From Scleroderma bovista (lineage: Eukaryota > Basidiomycota > Agaricomycetes > Boletales > Sclerodermataceae): 64,000 nt of DNA. Shown piece by piece: positions 56,371 through 64,000 of this stretch. The notes below the pieces were generated by a model. That model was not told the DNA's origin and did not search any database. It was given only the letters and a program-made list of their open reading frames with translations. Location: assembly GCA_037178675.1 (NCBI GenBank), contig JAYMGJ010000080.1:1-64000 (forward strand). The letters run 5' to 3'. The position numbers were made by a program, and so were the translations under genes. Position 1 is the stretch's first letter; each line of letters begins with the position of its first letter.

Positions 56371-56724
56371 TGTACAAGTTGAAATGATAGTCTAGAGTAG
56401 CTGATCAGTCTCTGAAAGAGTTCACAGAAGAAATGCTTGCCCCGAAGCTGCCTCCTTGAAGTTTGTGGGTCACGTGACAATCGATTAACCCCTATTGATT
56501 ACAGCACATGCAACGGGTTTTTTGAACACAGATTTCACATCGATTTTTCTAGTACGGTATATCAATCGCTGGGTTGCATACAGCAGAACGCACTGTAATT
56601 GTTGTCGTCATATGTGATGACTCAGGCAGTTGTAATTACATAATCAGACTGCATGCTCAAAGCCTTTTAGATTATTGTGTGTACCACCACCAACCACCGC
56701 TGTGCGCTATACGCCACCACCATC
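56371..56724. promoter_or_regulatory. Divergent UBC1/HEM13 promoter region
   Basis: 354 bp between divergent starts. It contains the 10-bp palindrome GTCACGTGAC at 56469-56478 (E-box core CACGTG) and a perfect TGACTCA at 56618-56624. Both are typical bZIP/bHLH binding words. No regulator is proven. Confidence 0.45.
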
Positions 56725-57771
56725 ATGCCCTCTGAATTGCCAATGCGCAAAAGGATGGAGCAATTCATCAACGAGTTGCAAACACAGATCGTAACCGAGC
56801 TGGAGCGACTTGACGAGGCAGCTCCCAAGTTTCGAAGGGATGCATGGACCAGACCACAGGGAGGAATGGGTCTGTCTTGTATCTTTTCCTGTCCAATTGA
56901 GGAACACCAGGGCACTTCCAACTTTGAGAATGTCCTAGAGAAGGCAGGAGTGAATATTTCCGTCGTGCACGGCATGCTCCCTCCCTCTGCTATCAAAGAG
57001 ATGCGAGCCGATCACTCATCCATCCCTTACGATGGAAAGACCAGTCTTCCCTTCTTTGCTGCAGGCATCAGTCTTGTTATACACCCCAAAAATCCCTTCG
57101 TGCCTACTGTGCATGCCAATTACCGCTACTTCGAAATCACGGAACAGGTCGCAGAGGAGGAAGAGGGCCCAGGAAAGCTCGTCGCCTGGTGGTTTGGGGG
57201 AGGCTCTGACCTAACTCCAACATATCTCGACGAAACCGAGGCGAAACACTTTCACCAGACTCTAAAGAGCGCTTGCGATCAACACGGAAGCGAACTCTAC
57301 CCCGCGTTCAAGAAGTGGTGCGACGAATATTTCTTGATTGTTCATCGTCAGGAAACTCGAGGAGTAGGAGGATTGTTCTTCGATGACCTTTGCTCCGAAA
57401 AGCATGCACGTCTATCAGAGGACACCAAGAGACCTCGCACACCAGACGAAATATTCGCCTTCATCCAGAGCCTTGGCAACGCTTTTCTCCCGTCTTATAT
57501 TCCTATCCTTAAAGCGAATTCTACCAAACCTTACTCGGAGCACCACCGTAGATGGCAACTCTTACGAAGGGGCCGTTATGTCGAGTTCAATCTCGTATAC
57601 GACAGAGGTACAAGATTTGGGCTAAAGACACCATCGGCACGGATCGAGAGTATTCTTATGAGCTTGCCGGAGACGGCAAGATGGGAATACATGTCCGACA
57701 TTGGAACAAACGAGGACAGTGAGGAGGGACGTCTTATTAGTGTTTTGAAGCAGCCACGCGAGTGGGTATGA
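56725..57771 (+). CDS. HEM13: Coproporphyrinogen III oxidase (aerobic, haem pathway)
   Basis: Single frame of 348 residues from ATG 56725. Conserved segments are KAGVNISVVHGMLPP, AAGISLVIHPKNPFVPTVHANYRYFE (His-x-Asn-x-Arg), WWFGGGSDLTPTYLDE, CDEYFLIVHRQETRGVGGLFFDD, RRGRYVEFNLVYDRGTRFGL and SLPETARWEY. It oxidatively decarboxylates coproporphyrinogen III using O2. Near residue 50, where the family has a short GG-x-S segment, this copy reads GGMGLSCIFSCPIEEHQGTS, about 14 residues extra. The extra sequence begins GTCTGT and ends CACCAG like an intron, but that 41-nt intron would break the frame. Confidence 0.93.
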   Translation: MPSELPMRKRMEQFINELQTQIVTELERLDEAAPKFRRDAWTRPQGGMGLSCIFSCPIEEHQGTSNFENVLEKAGVNISVVHGMLPPSAIKEMRADHSSIPYDGKTSLPFFAAGISLVIHPKNPFVPTVHANYRYFEITEQVAEEEEGPGKLVAWWFGGGSDLTPTYLDETEAKHFHQTLKSACDQHGSELYPAFKKWCDEYFLIVHRQETRGVGGLFFDDLCSEKHARLSEDTKRPRTPDEIFAFIQSLGNAFLPSYIPILKANSTKPYSEHHRRWQLLRRGRYVEFNLVYDRGTRFGLKTPSARIESILMSLPETARWEYMSDIGTNEDSEEGRLISVLKQPREWV

Positions 57772-60611
57772 TACAAACTTGTCAGCAATTCCCCTAAGCA
57801 CCTTTACTACTCCTGGAACAAACGATTACATGTACGCTGTCTTTCTTGTCTCTTGCCAAAGTGCGATGCAGTACACGATAAGTCGCAATTAAGACCCAAT
57901 TGTGAAGCACTGTTCCCGCGGCCCATCAGTTACTTTCTACCAGTGCGGCACCCTGGCAACGTCAAATCATTTGTCTGAGATCTCATTACAATGTGTTGCT
58001 ATAATGAAATGCGCCGTGTCTGATCGAAAACGTTCCAGACTTCTCAGGTATCGCAAATTCAAGGCAAAGCCGGCCAACACGGTAGGTAGTAGTAGTAGTC
58101 CATGATAGAAAAGGAGGATTTGACTGATATGTATATCTCGTGCTGTAATTGTTCCATTTCATACGGAGCTCTGCTTAGTATTATTCAGTTCCAGGTCTGG
58201 GGAGGAAGGGAAACTGCCAACCTCGTCAAACAGTAAACCCACACCGGCTTCGGCATAAACGATGTTGCGTCAGTCACGCGTTCGCTAGCCCTAATTCTGG
58301 GCCATCGTTCAAGTCGGGGATGCAAGGATGTCCACGAAAGGAGGGCTCGAGTGAGAACTAGTTGTTAGAATTTTTCTTTGTGATCGCTCGTACATACCCA
58401 TTAGGCAAGTGTCGTAGTTGGCGATCACCAAGATTGGTAATTGCATGCTGACCTTCCCTGGTCGGGAATTATCACCATGGTGGCATTCCATGCACAAAAC
58501 TCCAAAACATGGGCTCAACTGTGCTCCAACCACGCTGTGACGAGTTGCGCTGATACCGTTATTCTGTCGTCGTACAGCTGTCTTGGCCATGATCCGCTAG
58601 TAAGGGATCTCAGCCGCATTAAAACCTAAGTAGTGACGCCGATAAGCACATGAAGTTCGGAAACCCGGCTGGCGCGAATACCCCTGTTTCGGTCCGTTCT
58701 ACCTCTGTGAGCATGAGCTTGCTCGTGTCGTGCAGCGAGTGATACGGATTAATGGCGAACTGAATTGAAGAACAATAGTGCGGGAATTACGCACCTCCCA
58801 GTGATATTCTGATCAAGTATCTCACTCCGACGCGCCGAGGACACCCTAGAACTTTAGTACTTGAGTCAATGCGGCTTCTGTGACCGATCATACCAAGTAG
58901 ATGATGACCGCTCAACACTCAGTTGGCGGGCTTCGACGCCTTTCTCACTTGAGGCCCAGTAGCAATCTGTGATGGGAAGTCAACCGCTTGGCCAAGAATG
59001 CATTTCTGTGAATCGCCTAAATGGTGTTGCCAGGCAAATGACTGCCATCCTCTCAAAGGAATGTGAGAGACCGTGCCAGCTGCCAGATCGGTTTTAATGC
59101 CCCGGTACATCCCGACCAACGATTGAACCCGTCGTCGAGAAACAAGAATAACCAAATTCGTCCAAGCGCGAAGACGAGCGGAGTCAGAAGGGTAGACGTC
59201 CTAGTAGAAGTCCCTGGTCCCTGGGTTTTCTTATAAGTCAGTGACGTTTAAACCATGCCTGCCGGCGGTGAAGCGCTTTTTTTAGGTAGGACTGACTGCC
59301 CAGTCTTGGATCTGATTGAAAGGCTTGGAGGCAGCACAGATTGTATACATAATAAACGGTGCGTCCTACGAAGCACGGTTCCAATAATCGCAGCTAAATC
59401 AGAAACACCACAGGGTCATCCGCAGCGCGTCGCCCAGGCTGGACGATGGATAGCGAATGCACAAATTGGGCTGCTCTGATAAAAAAAGGTCAACATTTTC
59501 AAGGATCATGGAAGGAAGTACATAAAGTTACATACAGGCACGTCAAACTTAGGTTTAATCGGGGGTAGAAAATATATCACTCTGATTTCCCTGTGTTTTT
59601 AGCCAAGGATGTAAGCCTGTGTTCGTGCGGTGGTAGGTCAGTCTCCATTTCAATCGCATGTGACTGGGTGCAGTACGTGTGGGATTTGGTCATTCCGATG
59701 AAGGCTCTGCTCGCTTGCTGATTAATTAATGACAAGGATGTTAAAGTTAAAGAAGCATGCTTTGTACAGCACTCTTCTGCCTACGTGTGGGAAAGGAAAG
59801 TGTTGTGACCCGTTGGATACGGTACAGCATGGCACCAATTGAAAGTGTTGGCAGCTTGGTGGAGCAGAAATACAATTGGAGCGAGAATCGAACAAAAGTG
59901 CGGCCCGAAATCCGTTTGTCAGAAGTAACTTCCGAAAGAGGGGATTTGGCAAGTCGCATTCCAAGGAATCCCCTCATAAACCTATGATCACAGGGCGTCT
60001 CCGCCGCACCGCATACCTACAAGTACCCACAGAAATCAAAAGACATTCAATCATATAACGAAGATGCAAAACACGCTGTCCGGATGCCAAACAGGAAATT
60101 CGGGACCTTACCGTGAAGGTTCCAAGGCCTCTCCTGCATCTCAGCTGCGCAACATGCTGTGCGGAGCTATGCTTGTTCCCCGGTGGCTGTCGCTCGTTGG
60201 AGCTGAGGTGTGGGCGCACGTAATTCCGACCCTAAGAGATAAATTGCAGTGCGCAGTAAGATATCTTAATCCAGCTATGCCAAGCGGCGTTGACCTATCA
60301 TAGGGAGAGGGAATTTTTCCCAATTACCTGCCTTAAATTTTGGCGCTCAGAATATGACGAGGACAGGTCAGTATGCATTCAGCGGCTTTTACCTACCTTG
60401 GACAGACAGCTCAATCCTCTTTCAAAGATCAACACTTAGCTCCTTGATCGAAAAGTTAGATATGTGTTCCACTTTGCAGGAGTACCTTTCAAGAAGTGAA
60501 TCCAATGTTCATTTGTATAGTGTGGGGTATTATAGTACGTGTTGCAAAAAGGCGTAGTGACAACGGGCGTCGAAAGCTCGCAAGAGAAGCCGCAGTGATA
60601 CTGGAACTACG
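57772..60611. other. 2.8-kb gene-poor stretch
   Basis: No supported gene. Short frames on both strands show no recognisable motif, and none carries matching splice sites that extend it convincingly. Confidence 0.4.
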
Positions 60612-61307
60612 TCACTCTAGCTTCTCCAGTTGTTCGAGTCTTGCTAAAACGACGTCCTTGCTCGTTTCTTCGATCTCGCCAGCCAAAAATACTTCATCCA
60701 AAATGGCGTACACCTAATGGGATGTAGGGCTTGACGCCAAGGCATTCGCGTTCCAGAGGGCATCTCACCTTATAAAAGTTAAACACAAGGTCCAGCTCAC
60801 AGACATTATCAAAGAAGGAGTCTTGATGACATGAAAGGGTATGAACTTGATTTTGAATGTAGCGGTGAGAAACCTACCTAAGATTTCCACAAACAAATGG
60901 ATAGCCTCCAGATACGCGAGCTCGTTATCATTGGCGTCCACGCACACACAGAAAAAGAGACCAGCATATCGTCGATACACTATCTTATAGTTCTTGAACT
61001 GGGTGCCAGTGAGAAGTCCCATCTTAAGTTCTGGCAAGCTTGACACAGACCTCGACAAAGTTGGACTGATATTTCTGGTCGCGCGGAGCGACCAGCCTGT
61101 GGACTTCGCCTCTAAGTCGAACCTAGTAACGTTAAATGGAGAGCTGCAGAAGCAACGCATGACCGTGGCTCACTTTCTCGTCGTCGTCATAAGGAACGTA
61201 CCATTTCGATAGGCGAGTTTTTCCTTGCCTGTTCTGTGTAGCGGGTTAGCCTCGACGCGCAGTTGAGCGCACACCCTTCCCACCTGCACAAGTATGAATC
61301 TAATCAT
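60612..61307 (-). CDS. APS2: AP-2 clathrin adaptor sigma subunit
   Basis: Six exons (61284-61307, 61174-61233, 61051-61122, 60878-60998, 60769-60821, 60612-60713) give 143 residues, the normal size. The reading [85 protein letters not shown] and [19 protein letters not shown] matches sigma-2 adaptins almost throughout. It is the small core subunit of AP-2, acting in endocytic clathrin-coat assembly at the plasma membrane. It lies 177 bp downstream of GLO3 on the same strand. Confidence 0.95.
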
Positions 61308-61484
61308 TGTGGCACGAGGATCAGTATACTATGACGCCAACAAAACCGACTTTGTATGTGTATGACAATGTATATATTCTACCAAACAACCGTTTTCGGA
61401 GTCACATAATCGCGTTTACAGGTAGCAGAATAAATGGCATGAAGATGTATATTGTACTACGTATCCTAAAGCAAGTCGGTCCAG

Positions 61485-63144
61485 TTAGTGTTGTTGAGAC
61501 ATCTGTGCCAAGTAGTCAGAGAGCTGCAGACGAAATTAGCATGCAACAAAACAATCATGTTAAGCATCCGGACCTTCAACGCCCCTGTTCTAATACTTTC
61601 TCCTACGTTCTGTAATTCAGGGTTTGCCATGACTTTAGCGATAGCGTCCCTCGCGATATTTTCCAGGTTTGCGAGGTTACCATCACCAAGTAGGCCCCCA
61701 TCGACACTAGCACGCTCGACCTCCTCTTCGTCCTCGCGACCAAAGTATTGGTTAGATGAAATCGATGTCGCCCCTTGGAAACTTTGCAGTCGCGATGTTG
61801 ACTCAGCGAGTACGGTGGGATCGTAATCATTCCTCCCGAAGTACATATCAGACGATATGGCCTTCTGACTTCCAAATTTATCCCGGGCAGTTGTCGGAGC
61901 GTCATCTGCAGGCGTGCTGTGAACCATCAGCGAAGGTGTGTATACTTAAACCAGGGAAAACACACGTGGCGCGCGCGCTTGAAATTGACACGGAGGGGGT
62001 GGGGACAGCTCCAAACCCTAGCTTTTTGAATCCCATTCCTAACCTCTCCATGTCCTGATTGTTTCCTTTCCGAACATCGACTTTTCCGGGGACAGTTACG
62101 GCTCTCGCGACCACTGCTGCATCAGAGACCTTTGCCCTCTGCGCCTTTTCGGCTTCTTGCTTGGAGCGCTCTTCTTCCTCTTCACGTTGCCTGTCATAAC
62201 CAAGTTTCTTGATCCGTTCAGCATCTTCTACCGCTTTCCGTTCGGCATCAGCAAAGTCGATTGGTGCTGCGGCCTTGGCTCCGAGTCCTCCGAGTTTTGA
62301 CTTTTTGGGTGCAGAGGATGCAGCAGAGGAAGTGGCAATAGAGGTCGACGAAGTGAGTCGAGAGATGCCAGATTTGGTCGGACCACTGCCAGAAGTATTA
62401 CCGGATACGAGGGAACTTGAAGTCACTGTACGCGGAATAGGAGCAGGCTTTCCGATGACTGGGGCACCCGCTGGGGCAGTGGGGGGTGTGGATGGCTTAG
62501 GTGTAGTAGGTTTGTTCCAAGAGGAGAAGAAATCTTCTTCAGTCTGAGGCTCAGGCTCGGCTGCCACGACATCTATTCCGTCTATGACCACGCGAGATGG
62601 AAATCTGAAAACATCGGTAAAGAACGGGTGGCTATATTATCGGCCGGACATACTTGACTGCATCTTCCTTCACCCGCCGGACAAGTTCCTCCTTGTATAA
62701 CTCCGCTGCTCGACTGGTATATTTCTTCTTTATATCTGTGTCACTGAGGAGGGAGGCACCGCCATGCCGAGTGAAGAAGTCTGTAGCAGAAGTATTTCCC
62801 CCCACTTTCATTGTACGTAACTGGTTCAACTGCCAGCTATCCAAGTTAGTAGATCTACTCAAAAGTCAGGGAGATAAGGATGCACTGAACGATATGTGCC
62901 AAGAACTTACCGCACGAAGGTGATATGCACACCCATACCCCGATGAATACTCGAGCAATCCAGGCATATATACACGCCATAGGTTACGCTTGACCAAGTA
63001 GGATTCCGAGCTTGGCAGTCAAAGCACACCTGGCAGTGTCAGATGGTTGTAGCGATGGAACACGATATAGCCCACTTTGTTCCCTTTTTGTGCTCGAAGC
63101 ACCTTGAAGATCTGCTCTGTTTCAGATTTGCTAGGGTCCGCCAT
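61485..63144 (-). CDS. GLO3: ADP-ribosylation-factor GTPase-activating protein Glo3 (ArfGAP2/3)
   Basis: Exons 63076-63144, 62911-63029, 62654-62854, 61966-62604, 61574-61916 and 61485-61523 give 469 residues. The ArfGAP zinc finger is CFDC...CLDC with [14 protein letters not shown] between, then [15 protein letters not shown] with the arginine finger. A Ser/Thr/Pro linker follows, then a charged coiled region ([28 protein letters not shown]). The Glo3 motif repeats are [13 protein letters not shown] and [13 protein letters not shown], and the end is [12 protein letters not shown]. It stimulates Arf1 GTP hydrolysis on COPI vesicles in Golgi-to-ER transport. Confidence 0.94.
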
Positions 63145-64000
63145 AGTGTAGGCTGCCAGTGGAAGAAATGCAAGTCCTTGTCGAGTGCAGTGTCGTGTAG
63201 AGTAGTCTGGGGTCCTTCGGAATAATCTAGTGTTCAGGGTCCTCGCAGTAACTTAAAGTCACCTGACTCAAACTTAGGGCCATTAGTAAATTGATAATCG
63301 ACAGCTTATAATCGATATATCGCTCAAGCTTGGCAGTCTGGTATCCAGACTAGTTGATCGTAACGCGCGCAAGTCCAATCGACCGCATCGCGTTGTAACA
63401 TCCAAGGTATGTAGGTGGTTTTGATCTACAGCGCTCGACTGACGTTTCTACTTAGCTGCAATCTGGTTCGTCCACGTTGACGCCTCGATCTACGGACTTC
63501 ACAGGCATGTTTCGAGTCGCTGCGTCGCACTGGCGCGTAACTGGTAAGTCGTTTCGCGTTCTGGAGCTATGCTGACATTTGCAGGTCCAATTTTGAGTCT
63601 TTCGCGTCGCCGTCTACGTCTACGGACCTCGGGCGGTTTGTGGGTTGGATGGGTGGCCTTGACGACATAACTAAGTCGTTTGCAATCTTTGGTGTGTGCA
63701 CACGCCCTGACTCTCTGTAGGCAGCCGCGCACCTTCGACTCGCCGTGAGTCGACGTTGCCGCCGCTTTCTGTGTCGTCACCGTGGTTCGTCACCGCCGCC
63801 TTCGTTTCGGCCGCCATCTCCAGCTGCCCCGCCTTAATCGCCTCATCTGTGTTCATCTCCGCTTTTGACCTGTGCGTTAAATGGTGCGTATATACCGACG
63901 TCACTAGTGACTAATTAGTAATGCCTACCCGTCTCCATCGATCAACGCTCGGGCGGCTCGATTTCATGTTTATCTGGTGAGTATTGCGTCCTCGACTCGT
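63145..64000. other. Right edge: uncertain partial gene
   Basis: After the GLO3 start the sequence holds short frames. On the minus strand 63671-63904 contains a plausible N-terminus (MNTDEAIKAGQLEMAAETKAA) rich in Ala/Glu, which could belong to a gene extending leftward through small exons. No domain is visible, and I do not call it. Confidence 0.25.

Overview
The window reads as nuclear DNA of a mushroom-forming basidiomycete (Agaricomycetes). Genes are split by many introns of about 48-75 bp, the conserved proteins are fungal, and the mobile elements (KDZ, a Tnp2/Plavaka-like CACTA element, LTRs) are typical of that group. No rRNA, CRISPR or prokaryotic feature is present.

Left part (1-29,400) is mobile-element territory. 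Bases 1-4,600 hold a degenerate array rich in TCCGGA-type words whose orientation flips near 1,380. From about 4,790 to 22,250 lies what I interpret as one large DNA transposon or nested cluster. Both borders and several internal points carry arrays of short YGGCAC/YGGCAG words. It holds an apparently intact ten-exon KDZ transposase (13,317-16,832), a TET/JBP-type 2-oxoglutarate/Fe(II) dioxygenase with all metal ligands (18,426-19,794, minus), and four companion genes of unknown function. One companion has an in-frame stop, and another is split by a solo LTR. A palindromic array of short repeats (17,255-18,142) lies between the transposase and the dioxygenase. Beyond it, 22,250-29,400 contains an LTR-like piece, a decayed Tnp2 transposase and a second solo LTR inverted relative to the first.

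Right part (29,400-64,000) is ordinary gene-bearing euchromatin with fourteen recognisable host genes: SET/MYND protein, F-box protein, Derlin (DER1), a serine-rich protein with a four-copy motif, TAM41, a Ser/Thr kinase with a long activation-loop insert, ROT1, proteasome beta-6 (PRE7), HIS1, TRP4, UBC1, HEM13, AP-2 sigma (APS2) and ArfGAP GLO3. I resolved exon structures by reading-frame and family conservation; nearly all sum to complete frames. The functions are mostly housekeeping: ER quality control and proteasome (DER1, ROT1, UBC1, PRE7), PRPP-dependent amino-acid synthesis (HIS1 and TRP4 side by side), haem, mitochondrial cardiolipin precursor, and vesicle coat biology (APS2, GLO3). 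Long gene-poor stretches lie at 32.9-35.7, 49.9-55.5 and 57.8-60.6 kb.

The most notable item is the pairing of a full-length KDZ transposase with a catalytically complete TET/JBP oxygenase in one repeat-bounded block: a mobile element that may carry its own DNA-methylation eraser.
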